This document shows, one piece after another, positions 33,491 through 41,960 of a stretch of 64,000 nucleotides of DNA. The notes beneath the pieces are model-generated. The model worked only from the letters and a program-made list of their open reading frames with translations, made no database searches and was not told the origin of the DNA. Position 1 is the stretch's first letter, and every line of letters begins with the position of its first letter. Source of the DNA: Novosphingobium sp. PhB57 (lineage in GTDB: Bacteria > Pseudomonadota > Alphaproteobacteria > Sphingomonadales > Sphingomonadaceae); the NCBI RefSeq assembly GCF_004342985.1, contig NZ_SMBO01000005.1, positions 1 through 64,000 of the forward strand, in the 5' to 3' direction. Position numbers and translations under genes: made by a program.

Positions 33491-36466
33491 ATGCGTCCCG
33501 ATCGAGCCCCTGCCCGACCCTTTCTCCACCGGCTGGCGTCGCTGGCAGCCCTGCTCGGCCCCGTCATTTTCGGGGCGGTCGTCCCGGCGCCCGCCGTCCA
33601 GGCATCCCCGGCCACGGAGATCCCGGGCTACAGCAGCCGTCACTGGTCATTGGCCGACGGCGCCCCGCCCGACATCCGCGCGATGGCCCGCACCCGCGAC
33701 GGCTTCCTCTGGCTTGGCTCGGGTGACGGGCTCTATCGCTTCGACGGGCTGAAATTCCAGCGCGTCGATCCCGAGGACTTCGACAACTTCCGCGCCCGGC
33801 AGGTCACGGCCCTGGCCGCGGCGCCCGACGGCAGCCTGTGGGTGGGCTACGCCTTCGGCGGCATCGCCCGGCTGAAGGATGGCAAGCTGCGCGGCGCCAA
33901 CCCGGAAAAGAAGCCGCGCGGACGCGTTACCGACATCGTCGCCGCGCCGGACGGCAGTGTCTGGGTCTCGGCGTGGAGCGGCTTCGGATCGCAGCTTCGC
34001 CACCTGGTGAAGGGTCGCTGGGACGTGATCGACGTGGATGGTCCGCTGGTGCGCATGTTCCGCCAGAACGACGGCACGATGTGGATCGCATCGAACCCCG
34101 AACTGCGCCGCCTGCCCCGCGACAGCCGCACTTTCGAGGTCGTGCCGGGCCTGATGAACCTTGGCCCTGCCTTCGGCCAGGACCGCGCCGGCACCATGTG
34201 GTTCTTTTCGAGCGACGGGCTCCAGAAGCTCGGCCCGCGCGGCTTCCTGCCCACCGGCATCGCGTTCGGCGAGCCGCTGGGCGGCGGCGACGGCATCCGC
34301 AACCTGCTGTTCGATGCCGACAATCTGCTGTGGGTCGCGGGCAATGCCGCCGGGCTGGCGACAGTGCCGGGCAGCGATCTGTCCATGAGCCGGGCGGAGA
34401 CCTATCCCGTTCAGGTCTCCACGCTGCTGCGCGATTCCGAAGGCACCATCTGGGGCGGCGCGCCGGACGGTCTGCACCGCTTCGTGCGCTCCCCGGTCAT
34501 ACACTATTCCGCGATCAAGGGCGTCCGCACCGGCATCGCGACGGGGCCGGACGGCTCGCTCTATATCGGCGGCGACGAGGGCCTGTACCGGATCATCGAC
34601 GGCAAGGCGGACCTGATCCTGCGTTCCAGCCTGCTGTCCGAAGTCTGCTCGGTGGCAGGGGTGGGCGCTTACGTCCTGACCTACAAGAACGAGTATCTCG
34701 TGCGCGGGTCCACCCTGACCCGGATCATCGGCCCGCTCGAACATGAGCGCCAGTTCGGCCAGGCCTGCGCCGCCGATCACCAAGGGCGTCTGTGGGAATC
34801 GGTATCGGCCTCCGGCATGTTCCGGCTGGAAGGCCGGCGCTGGATCAAGGACGAAAGTCTGCCGCCGGCCACCACCTTCGTCGTCACCGGCCCGAACACT
34901 TTCGTCATCAACCAGCCGCTGCGGCTGCTCGCCCGCGTGCAGGACGGCAAGACGACGCCCCTCTGGCCGGGAAGCGACGACGAAGGGCACGACGGGGAGA
35001 GAGAAAAGACCGGCGTGGGCTTCGTGCGGATGCTCAAGCAGATGGACGGCAAGACCTGGATCGGCGGCGAGGCGGGGCTGGCGCGCTATGACGGGCGCCG
35101 CGTCCAGCAACTGAGCGCGCGGACCTACCCCTGGCTTGCCGGGGTCATGGGGATCGTCCGGGTGGCGGGCCATTACTGGCTGATCTCCTCGGGCGGGATC
35201 ATCCGCATCGCCGAACCGGACCTGGAGGCCGCTTTCGCGCGCCCGGGCAGGCCGATCCCGCTCGCCCGCTTCGGGCAGAACGGCGCGATCCGCGCCCGTA
35301 CCGAACCCTATTCCGCCAACGATGCCGCCGTGGACGCGCAAGGGCGGCTGTGGTTCGTGACGAGCACCGGCGTGGTGCAGGTCGATCCCTCGCGCATCGC
35401 CGCCGGAGCGGCCGAGATGCCGGTCCACGTCACCGCGCTGGAAGTGGACGGCCGCGGCTATCCGCTCACCGGCACGCGCCTGCCGGCGGGAACGTCCCGC
35501 GTCAGCCTGTCCTACGTGGGCCTGAGCCTGGCCGACGCGGAAGGCAACCGGTACCGCTACCGGCTGGACGGCGTCGACCAGGGCTGGGTCGATGCCGGAG
35601 GGCGCCGCCGCGTGGACTATGCAGGGCTTGGCCCGGGCACGTATCGCTTCCACGTCACCGCCGCCACCGGCGACGGTCCCTGGGCCCGGCGCGAGGCGGT
35701 GACGAGCTTCGTCATCGCGCCCTATTTCTGGCAGACCGGCTGGTTCCGGCTGGCCGTGTTCCTCAGTCTGGCATTGGGCATCTATGCGCTGTTCCGCTGG
35801 CGCATGCGGCTGGCCATGCAGGCCATGCGCGATCGCATCGAGGAACGCGTGACCGAACGCGAGCGCATCGCGCAGGATCTGCACGACACGCTGCTCCAGG
35901 GCTTCCAGGGCCTGATGCTGCGCTTCCAGACCGTGCTTCACCTGACCACGCCCGGCACCCCCGCGCATACCGCCATCGAGGACGCGCTGGAGCGGGCCGA
36001 CGACGTGCTCCTGCACGGCCGCGAACGGGTGCGCGGCCTGCGCGAGGATGCCGAACCCAAGTGCATCGCCGAAACCTTGCGCGCCTGCGCGCAGCGGGTG
36101 GTGCGCGATGCCCTGCCCTGGGAAGTGCGGGTGGACGGCCCCGAGCAGCTCGTCGGCGCGCCGGTGGCGGAGGAAATCGAACTCGCCGTGGGCGAGGCGC
36201 TGGCCAATGCCGTCAAGCACGCGCAGGCGAGCCTGGTGCGCATCGAGATCCACCACGGCCGCGACCGCCTTTCCCTGCGCGTGGTGGACGATGGCATCGG
36301 CCTGCCGGAAGAGGTGCGCGCCGCAGGAGGGCGCGACGGGCACTTCGGCCTTACCGGCATGCGCGAGCGGCTGGAGCGGCTGGGCGGATCCTTCGCCATC
36401 GCCAGGGCCGCCGGGCAAGGCACTTCGATCCGGCTGACCCTGCCCGCGAAGATCGCCTATCGCTAG
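33491..36466 (+). CDS. Beta-propeller sensor histidine kinase (Reg_prop, Y_Y_Y, HisKA_3)
   Basis: A 991-residue membrane sensor kinase. After a signal peptide (cut near AVQAS) comes a periplasmic propeller of repeated two-component-regulator blades with DGFLWLGSGDGLYRFDG, APDGSLWVGYAFGG and DAQGRLWFVTSTG, about residues 40-640. A Y_Y_Y domain follows (RYRYRLDGVDQGWVDAG, about 655-740), then one membrane helix (about 750-770). The HisKA_3 helix is ERIAQDLHDTLLQGFQGL with phosphoacceptor His798. The ATPase has EALANAVKHAQ, DDGIGL and GLTGMRERLERLGG. I chose the ATG at 33491 because it directly precedes the signal peptide. Its partner is probably the convergent NarL-type regulator 20 bases away. 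Such propeller kinases often sense saccharides or aromatics. Confidence 0.92.
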   Translation: MRPDRAPARPFLHRLASLAALLGPVIFGAVVPAPAVQASPATEIPGYSSRHWSLADGAPPDIRAMARTRDGFLWLGSGDGLYRFDGLKFQRVDPEDFDNFRARQVTALAAAPDGSLWVGYAFGGIARLKDGKLRGANPEKKPRGRVTDIVAAPDGSVWVSAWSGFGSQLRHLVKGRWDVIDVDGPLVRMFRQNDGTMWIASNPELRRLPRDSRTFEVVPGLMNLGPAFGQDRAGTMWFFSSDGLQKLGPRGFLPTGIAFGEPLGGGDGIRNLLFDADNLLWVAGNAAGLATVPGSDLSMSRAETYPVQVSTLLRDSEGTIWGGAPDGLHRFVRSPVIHYSAIKGVRTGIATGPDGSLYIGGDEGLYRIIDGKADLILRSSLLSEVCSVAGVGAYVLTYKNEYLVRGSTLTRIIGPLEHERQFGQACAADHQGRLWESVSASGMFRLEGRRWIKDESLPPATTFVVTGPNTFVINQPLRLLARVQDGKTTPLWPGSDDEGHDGEREKTGVGFVRMLKQMDGKTWIGGEAGLARYDGRRVQQLSARTYPWLAGVMGIVRVAGHYWLISSGGIIRIAEPDLEAAFARPGRPIPLARFGQNGAIRARTEPYSANDAAVDAQGRLWFVTSTGVVQVDPSRIAAGAAEMPVHVTALEVDGRGYPLTGTRLPAGTSRVSLSYVGLSLADAEGNRYRYRLDGVDQGWVDAGGRRRVDYAGLGPGTYRFHVTAATGDGPWARREAVTSFVIAPYFWQTGWFRLAVFLSLALGIYALFRWRMRLAMQAMRDRIEERVTERERIAQDLHDTLLQGFQGLMLRFQTVLHLTTPGTPAHTAIEDALERADDVLLHGRERVRGLREDAEPKCIAETLRACAQRVVRDALPWEVRVDGPEQLVGAPVAEEIELAVGEALANAVKHAQASLVRIEIHHGRDRLSLRVVDDGIGLPEEVRAAGGRDGHFGLTGMRERLERLGGSFAIARAAGQGTSIRLTLPAKIAYR

Positions 36467-36486
36467 CCCCCGGCTGCCGATCCGAT

Positions 36487-37119
36487 CTAGAGTTCGATCA
36501 AGCCGTTGCGCACGGCGATCGCCACGGCATGGGTGCGGTCCATCGCGCCCAGCCGCGCGAAGATCGCCTTCATGTAGCCCTTGACCGTCTCTTCGGAGAG
36601 CGACAGCCGCGCCGCGATCTGCTTGTTCGAATTGCCCGAGGCGGCCAGTTGCAGCACGTCGCTTTCGCGCGCGGTGAGGCGCTTGGCCTCGCGGTCCGCC
36701 GCGCCGAACACCTGCCGGTCGAAATGCGTGCCGCCGCGGTGGATCGACCGGATCGCGTCGAGCAGCTCGGTGCGCAGGCTGTTCTTCAGCAGATAGCCCG
36801 AGGCCCCGGCCTTGATCGCCTGCGTGGCGCGGCCGTCGCCCGAATATGTGGTCAGCACGAGGATCCGCGCCTCCGGAAACTCGGCAAGGATCCGCGTCAT
36901 CGCCTCCACCCCGTCGACATTCGGCATCTGCAGGTCGAGCAGCATGACGTCTGGCCGGTGCTCGCGGAAGAGGCGCACGGCAGCCTCTCCATCCTCGCCT
37001 GCCGCCACGAGTTCCAGGTCGGGCTGGGTCGAGAACACGGCGATGATCCCGTCGCGCAGCAGGGGGTGGTCGTCCACCACGGCGATGCGGATGGGGGGCT
37101 GAAAATCGCTGTTTTCCAT
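36487..37119 (-). CDS. NarL/LuxR-type response regulator
   Basis: A 210-residue two-component response regulator. The receiver is complete: acidic pocket VVDDHPLLRDG, phosphoacceptor Asp in LLDLQMPNVDG near residue 57, Thr in LVLTTYSG and Lys in YLLKNSL. The C-terminal LuxR helix-turn-helix is LTARESDVLQLAASGNSNKQIAARLSLSEETVK. HisKA_3 kinases usually pair with this class, and the propeller kinase lies tail-to-tail 20 bases away, so they probably form one system. The gene is divergent from the FixJ-like gene, with a strong inverted repeat between them. Confidence 0.92.
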   Translation of the reverse strand: MENSDFQPPIRIAVVDDHPLLRDGIIAVFSTQPDLELVAAGEDGEAAVRLFREHRPDVMLLDLQMPNVDGVEAMTRILAEFPEARILVLTTYSGDGRATQAIKAGASGYLLKNSLRTELLDAIRSIHRGGTHFDRQVFGAADREAKRLTARESDVLQLAASGNSNKQIAARLSLSEETVKGYMKAIFARLGAMDRTHAVAIAVRNGLIEL

Positions 37120-37150
37120 GGCTTCCCTCTACGCTCTCCCGCCGCGCGAT

Positions 37151-37179
37151 GGCAATTCCCCCCAAAAGAGGGGATTGCC
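37151..37179. promoter_or_regulatory. Inverted repeat between two divergent response-regulator genes
   Basis: GGCAAT-T-CCCC and GGGG-ATTGCC arms enclose a CCAAAAGA loop (29 bp). The element is 32 bases upstream of the NarL-type start and 50 bases upstream of the FixJ-like start. It could be the shared operator of either regulator. It might instead fold as a leader hairpin, but it has no terminal T run in either direction. Confidence 0.5.
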
Positions 37180-37228
37180 CGTTGTGTTCACTTTGAACCA
37201 TTTCTGCGCCGCCAGCAGGAGTAGTGCG

Positions 37229-37885
37229 ATGATTCATGTGACAAGCGAAGCGATGCACGGTTGTGTGGACGAAGCCACCACCCGGGGACGCGTCCTGATC
37301 GTCGATGCCGATAGCGAAGCCCGCTCGCACCTTCGCTCGCTGCTGCGCGAGGAAGGCTATGCCGTGGAGACTTTCGCCTGGGCCGGGGCGCTGCTCGATC
37401 AGCCGCTGCCCGAGGCGCCCTGCTGCATCGTCGCGGACGTGCGCATGCCCTCGATCGATGGGCTCGAACTCATCGCCCGGCTGAAGAGCCGCAGCGAACC
37501 GATCCCGGTCGTCTTCGTCACCGACCATGCCGAAGTCCCGCTCTCCGTCCGCGCGATGAAGGCCGGCGCGGTGGACTTCCTGCCGCGCCCCTTCGACGAA
37601 GGCGACCTGCTGGGCGCCATCGACTATGCGCTGGAGATCGACACCGAGCGCCGCAGCGCGAACCGCACCCGGCACGCGCTGACGCAGCGCTTCGACCGGC
37701 TGACACCGCGCGAACGCCAGGTCATGGAAGGCGTGGTCCGCGGTCTGATGAACAAGCAGATCGCCTGGGAACTCGAAATCAGCGAGATCACGGTAAAACT
37801 CCACCGCTCCAGCCTCATGCGCAAGATGGAACTGCGTTCGGTGGCCGACCTCGTGCGTGCCTCTTTCTCGCTGTCCGTGCATTGA
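37229..37885 (+). CDS. FixJ-like regulator with an eroded receiver domain
   Basis: A 218-residue FixJ/NarL-class protein: receiver about residues 20-135 and LuxR helix-turn-helix about 157-205 (LTPRERQVMEGVVRGLMNKQIAWELEISEITVKLHRSSLMRKM). The signature VRAMKAGAVDFL-RPF is FixJ-like. Two key receiver positions are changed. The acidic pair reads VDADSEAR, so the second metal-binding Asp is Ala27, and the invariant Lys before Pro-Phe is Arg120. Asp70 and Thr98 remain. It may be phosphorylation-independent or only weakly responsive. The ATG follows CAGGAG. It may form an operon with the M17-N protein, 58 bases downstream. Confidence 0.88.
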   Translation: MIHVTSEAMHGCVDEATTRGRVLIVDADSEARSHLRSLLREEGYAVETFAWAGALLDQPLPEAPCCIVADVRMPSIDGLELIARLKSRSEPIPVVFVTDHAEVPLSVRAMKAGAVDFLPRPFDEGDLLGAIDYALEIDTERRSANRTRHALTQRFDRLTPRERQVMEGVVRGLMNKQIAWELEISEITVKLHRSSLMRKMELRSVADLVRASFSLSVH

Positions 37886-37943
37886 CCGGCCGCCCCGGCT
37901 GTCTCAGGCTTCCCCTGCCCGGCAGCGACAACGGAGAGATACG

Positions 37944-38552
37944 GTGAATCTACGGAAGATCGGCGCGGCCTTCGGCACGTCCATCGACGTCGCGGCCTGG
38001 GACGCGGTCGGTGCCGAAGTCGACCTTTCCTGCGCCGGGATCTTCACCCGCGAGCCGGCAGGCAGCCTCACCGGAGGCCTGGCGCACCTCGACAAGGCCC
38101 TTCAGGGAAAGCTCCTGCAGTTGAGACGCGAAGGGCATTTCCGCGGCAGGCTCGGCGAATGCCTGCTGATCGCGGCGCCCCCGCAGCCCCTCGCGGCGAA
38201 ACGCCTCCTGCTCGTCGGTCTCGGCGAGCCGGAGGGGTGGTCGACAGCCTGCCTTGAGGAGGCCGTGCGGGCAGCAGCGACATTCGCCCTGGCGCTCGGG
38301 GCAGACAGCGCCGCTTTCGCGCCCGGCATGCTTGACAGCGGCATCCCCGCGGCGGCCACCGCCGGCGCGCCGGGGCACATGGTGGACGGCCTCGTCTCGG
38401 CCTTGCGGTCGCACCGCCGGCTCCAGCAGCTCGGCCTGGCCGGGCCACCCGCCTTGCGCCGCTGGACTTTCGATGTCGGTGCGGCCCGGCTGGAGCAGGC
38501 GGCGCAGCAGTTCCAGGACAAACTCGCCGCGACTGCCGACACCGGGAACTAG
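37944..38552 (+). CDS. Free-standing M17 leucyl-aminopeptidase N-terminal domain
   Basis: A 202-residue protein corresponding to the N-terminal (macro-like) domain of M17 leucyl aminopeptidases, with no catalytic metal-binding domain after it. Recognisable parts are LDKALQGKLLQLRREGHFRGRLGE, AKRLLLVGLGEPEGWS and AVRAAATFALALGADSAAF. In full-length M17 enzymes this domain helps hexamer formation, and in PepA it contributes to DNA binding. On its own its role is unknown. The GTG start follows GGAGAG. The gene lies 58 bases after the FixJ-like regulator and converges on the glycosidase operon with a 6-base gap, so there is no room for a normal terminator. Confidence 0.75.
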   Translation: MNLRKIGAAFGTSIDVAAWDAVGAEVDLSCAGIFTREPAGSLTGGLAHLDKALQGKLLQLRREGHFRGRLGECLLIAAPPQPLAAKRLLLVGLGEPEGWSTACLEEAVRAAATFALALGADSAAFAPGMLDSGIPAAATAGAPGHMVDGLVSALRSHRRLQQLGLAGPPALRRWTFDVGAARLEQAAQQFQDKLAATADTGN

Positions 38553-38558
38553 GCGCGC

Positions 38559-40478
38559 CTATCGAGCCACGAAGCCGCCGATCCCGGCGATCGCCAGATT
38601 GCCCGCGGGAAGCGCCGTTTCCGCGAAAGTGAGCCGCAAGTAACGCGCATCCACCGGCTTGGCGAAAGCGATGCGCTGGGTGGCCAGGGCATAGGCGATA
38701 TTGCCGAACTCTCCGGCTGCGGCCCGCGTCCAGGTCTTGCCGTCGCGGCTGGTCTCGGCAACGAAGCCCTTGGGCGGAGCGGCATCGGCCATGACCTGCC
38801 GCGATGGCGTCAGCGTGAAACCGGCCAGCGTACTGCGCGCGCCGAGATCGACAGTGACGCGCGCGGGCTTGCCGGTCTGGGGCGCGGGCTGCTTCCAGAT
38901 CGTCGCCGCGTCATTGTCCAGCAGGCGCTCCGCGCCCGGCGCGCTGGCCGCGACGATCGACCACTTCGTGGAGTCGAGCACGGTGGGGTCGGTGGAGACG
39001 ATCGGCGGCACGTCTACCGGCGCCGCGCTGGCGAACAGCGCAAATTCCGAGATGGCCGGGGCGGCGCTGCCTTCGAGCACGACCAGACGCACCCGGCGCG
39101 GCGCGATCGGCTGCGGCAGGCGGAGGATGCGCTGGGCACCGATGCATGCCTTCTCGGCAAGGCGCTGCCACTGGCCGTCGATCTCCGCCTCCACGGCGAA
39201 GCGGGTCACGCGGATGCCCAGCGGCAGATATTCGCGCAGGCGCACGACATCGAAGCGCGTTCCGGGCGCGAGGTCCAGCGTCAGTGTGGGCGTGAGCACG
39301 CCGTCGGGGGTGGACCAGTACGTCTCGCGCTGCCCGTCCGTGACATTGGCGGGCGCGACCCGGCCGCCGCGCGTGGCACTGGCATGGGCGACGCTGCCTT
39401 GCGCAAGGTCCTTCGCGAAAGTCGCGCGGATCGCATCGCCGAACGACTTCAGGATCTTTACGTCCTGGTCGGCGATCCGGCCCCGGCGATCGGGCGGCAG
39501 GTTCAGGTTGAGGTTGGTGCCGCGCCCCACGGATTCGTCGTAGAGGCGGATCAGGCGTGCCGGATCCTTGACCTTGGAATCCTCGTCGGCGTGATAGAAC
39601 CAGCCGGGACGGATCGACACGTCGGTCTCGGCAGGCCACCAGATCTCGCCGCCGCGCAGGCCGGAATTGCCAGTCGCCTGCTCGTAAGGCACGTTGGGCA
39701 TCGTCGGCCAACAGGGATCGCCCGCCACGCCGTCCTCGTTGCCGACCCAGCGGATATCCGCGCCGAGCGGGTCGAAAGTGCAGGCATCGGGCTGAAGCTC
39801 ATGCACCAGCTTCACGATCGAGGGCCAGTTGTAATACTTCGGCGCATCGATCTTGCGCGCCTCACGCGCGCCGCCGTAGTAGCCGTCACCGCCGTTGGCG
39901 CCGTCGAACCAGACTTCGAACAGCTTGCCGTAGCGGGTGCAGAGTTCGGTCAATTGCTGGCGGTAATAGTCGATATAGGCCGGGCGGCCATATTCGGCGT
40001 GATTGCGGTCCCAGGGCGAAAGATAGACGCCGAACAGCATATCCGCCTTGCGGCAGGCCTCGGACATTTCCGCGACGATATCGCCCTTGCCCTGCTTGTA
40101 GGGGCTGTTGCGGATCGAGTGTTCGGTAAGCCGGGTCTGCCAGAGGCAGAACCCGTCGTGGTGCTTGGCGGTGAGGATGACCCCGCGCATGCCCGCCACT
40201 TTCGCCGCCGCGACGATCTGGTCGGGGTCGAAATCGGTGGGATTGAACCACTTCGGGTCCTCGTCTCCGAAGCCCCACTCCTTGTCGGTGAAGGTGTTCA
40301 TGGCGAAGTGCACGAAGGCGTACATTTCATAGGCGTGCCAGTTCCACTGCCGCGGTGAGGGGACGGCGCCGGAGGGCTGAGGCGCAGCGGGCTCGCGCGC
40401 GGCCTGCGCAGCATCGGCGCCGAACGCGGCGGCCCCGACGGCGGAAGTGGCGAGGAAACGGCGGCGGGAGAAGTCCAT
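38559..40478 (-). CDS. GH29 alpha-L-fucosidase with discoidin-type C-terminal domain
   Basis: A 639-residue exported alpha-L-fucosidase. The N-terminus SRRRFLATSAVGAAAFG is a clear Tat signal. The catalytic barrel (about residues 45-365) shows ILTAKHHDGFCLWQT, and the nucleophile Asp192 in FEVWFDGANG. The C-terminal 250 residues form two F5/8-type carbohydrate-binding modules (DVVRLREYLPLGIRV, then RVTVDLGARSTLAGF). It is the last gene of a five-hydrolase operon, 31 bases after the GH125 gene. It would remove fucose, for example from the N-glycan core or antennae; linkage specificity (alpha-1,2/3/4/6) cannot be read. Confidence 0.93.
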   Translation of the reverse strand: MDFSRRRFLATSAVGAAAFGADAAQAAREPAAPQPSGAVPSPRQWNWHAYEMYAFVHFAMNTFTDKEWGFGDEDPKWFNPTDFDPDQIVAAAKVAGMRGVILTAKHHDGFCLWQTRLTEHSIRNSPYKQGKGDIVAEMSEACRKADMLFGVYLSPWDRNHAEYGRPAYIDYYRQQLTELCTRYGKLFEVWFDGANGGDGYYGGAREARKIDAPKYYNWPSIVKLVHELQPDACTFDPLGADIRWVGNEDGVAGDPCWPTMPNVPYEQATGNSGLRGGEIWWPAETDVSIRPGWFYHADEDSKVKDPARLIRLYDESVGRGTNLNLNLPPDRRGRIADQDVKILKSFGDAIRATFAKDLAQGSVAHASATRGGRVAPANVTDGQRETYWSTPDGVLTPTLTLDLAPGTRFDVVRLREYLPLGIRVTRFAVEAEIDGQWQRLAEKACIGAQRILRLPQPIAPRRVRLVVLEGSAAPAISEFALFASAAPVDVPPIVSTDPTVLDSTKWSIVAASAPGAERLLDNDAATIWKQPAPQTGKPARVTVDLGARSTLAGFTLTPSRQVMADAAPPKGFVAETSRDGKTWTRAAAGEFGNIAYALATQRIAFAKPVDARYLRLTFAETALPAGNLAIAGIGGFVAR

Positions 40479-40509
40479 CGTTCAGTCCCTTAATAACGAC
40501 TGCCGCGCG

Positions 40510-41955
40510 TCAAAGCGGCGCGGAGAGCAGTTGCGGCCGGGTGTCGGCCAGCTTGACCAGGAGTTCGCCGAAGAGGCCGTTGGCCCAGGCGAACCAGTCG
40601 CGCGTGAATTTCGAGGGGTCGTTGCTGTCCACCGCCTCGTGGATGAAGCCGGTGCCCGCGTCGCTGTCGCGCAGCATGCGCAGCATGGCGCGGATCACCT
40701 GGTCGTCGCTGCTCGACAGCGCGCGCACGATCAGGCTCATCGGCCAGACTTGCCCCAGCCCGACATGCGGCCCGCCAATGCCCTCCACTTTCGATCCCCG
40801 GAAGAAGTAGGGGTTCGCTTCGGACCAGCAGGCCTCCGCCGTGACTTTCCAGAGCGGATCGCTGGCAGGCACGCATTCCAGGAAGGCGAGGCCCAGCAGC
40901 GAGGGGACATTGGCATCGTCCATGAACATCGCGTTGCCGAAGCCGTCCACTTCGTAGGCCCAGACCCGGCGCCCGTCCGGCAACAGCATCGTGCCCCATT
41001 GCCGCAGCGCCGCTTCCACTTCGTTCGCCAGAGCGCAGGCGTCGGCCGCCAATGCGCTATCTCCCCGCGCCTGCTCGGCAACGCTGGCCATCTCGCGCAG
41101 CGATGTCACCGCGAAGAGATTGGCCGGGATCAGGAACGGATAAGTGCAGGAATCGTCCGAAGGGCGGAAGCCGCAGTGGATCAGCCCCACCGCGCGGCTC
41201 GGCGCCCCCCAGCCGTCGAGCTGCATGGTCTCGGTCGGCCGGTTGCTGGTGCGCAGGAAGCGATAGGGGCCGGGCGAGCCCTTGCGCTGCTGCTCGCGGA
41301 AAGTGCGCACACAGGCGCGTGAGGCTTCGGCCCAGGTCTCGTCGAAGGGCAGCTTGTCCTGCGTCTGGCGCCAGTAACGGAAGCCGAGCCGCATCGCATA
41401 GCAAAGCGAGTCTATCTCCCATTTGCGCTCGGCGACGCCGGGCTTCATCTCGGTCTGGTCCTTCAGGGACCACGAGAGGTTCGTCTTCGCCGCGGGATCG
41501 CGCATGAAGGCGTTGGCGTAAGGATCGATCAGGATCGAGCGCGACTGGCGGGCGATCAGACCCCGGAACAGGGCAGTGAGCGCCGGGTCCTTGTTCACCA
41601 GATGGAGGTAGGGCAGCACTTGCGCCGTGCTGTCGCGCAGCCAGAGGCACGGGATGTCGCCGGTGATGACGAAAGCATCCGGGCGGCCGTCCACCGTGTC
41701 CATGTAGACCGTGGTGTCGAGCGTGTTCGGATAGCAGCCCACGAACATCGCGCGCAGCTTGGGGTCGGCGATCTTGCGCGAGACGCGGTCGATCTCCGCC
41801 TCCACCGCGCGGCTGACGTAACGACGGTCCGCCACAGGGGGGCGGCCTCCGCCTTGCGGCATGGGGATGGTCGCCGCGCGGGCCGTGGCCGGAAGGGCGA
41901 GCGCGGCGGCGCCTGCCATCCCGGCAAGCGTGCTGCGGCGATCGAGGTTCGTCAT
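40510..41955 (-). CDS. GH125 exo-alpha-1,6-mannosidase
   Basis: A 481-residue protein of GH125 (formerly DUF1237), inverting exo-acting alpha-1,6-mannosidases. A twin-arginine-like [14 protein letters not shown] lies at the N-terminus. Family stretches are [44 protein letters not shown] and [17 protein letters not shown]. The start at 41955 follows a GGAG site inside the end of the GH3 gene, 5 bases past its stop; a longer frame to 42009 only overlaps that gene. The enzyme fits removal of the alpha-1,6-mannose arm of N-glycans. It lies between GH3 and GH29 genes in the operon. Confidence 0.92.
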   Translation of the reverse strand: MTNLDRRSTLAGMAGAAALALPATARAATIPMPQGGGRPPVADRRYVSRAVEAEIDRVSRKIADPKLRAMFVGCYPNTLDTTVYMDTVDGRPDAFVITGDIPCLWLRDSTAQVLPYLHLVNKDPALTALFRGLIARQSRSILIDPYANAFMRDPAAKTNLSWSLKDQTEMKPGVAERKWEIDSLCYAMRLGFRYWRQTQDKLPFDETWAEASRACVRTFREQQRKGSPGPYRFLRTSNRPTETMQLDGWGAPSRAVGLIHCGFRPSDDSCTYPFLIPANLFAVTSLREMASVAEQARGDSALAADACALANEVEAALRQWGTMLLPDGRRVWAYEVDGFGNAMFMDDANVPSLLGLAFLECVPASDPLWKVTAEACWSEANPYFFRGSKVEGIGGPHVGLGQVWPMSLIVRALSSSDDQVIRAMLRMLRDSDAGTGFIHEAVDSNDPSKFTRDWFAWANGLFGELLVKLADTRPQLLSAPL

Positions 41956-41960
41956 GCTTG

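Noticed and set aside
33647..37882. 1411-codon minus-strand frame
   Set aside because: It spans the antisense of the histidine kinase and the FixJ-like gene and part of the NarL-type gene in another frame. Only stop-poor high-GC antisense.
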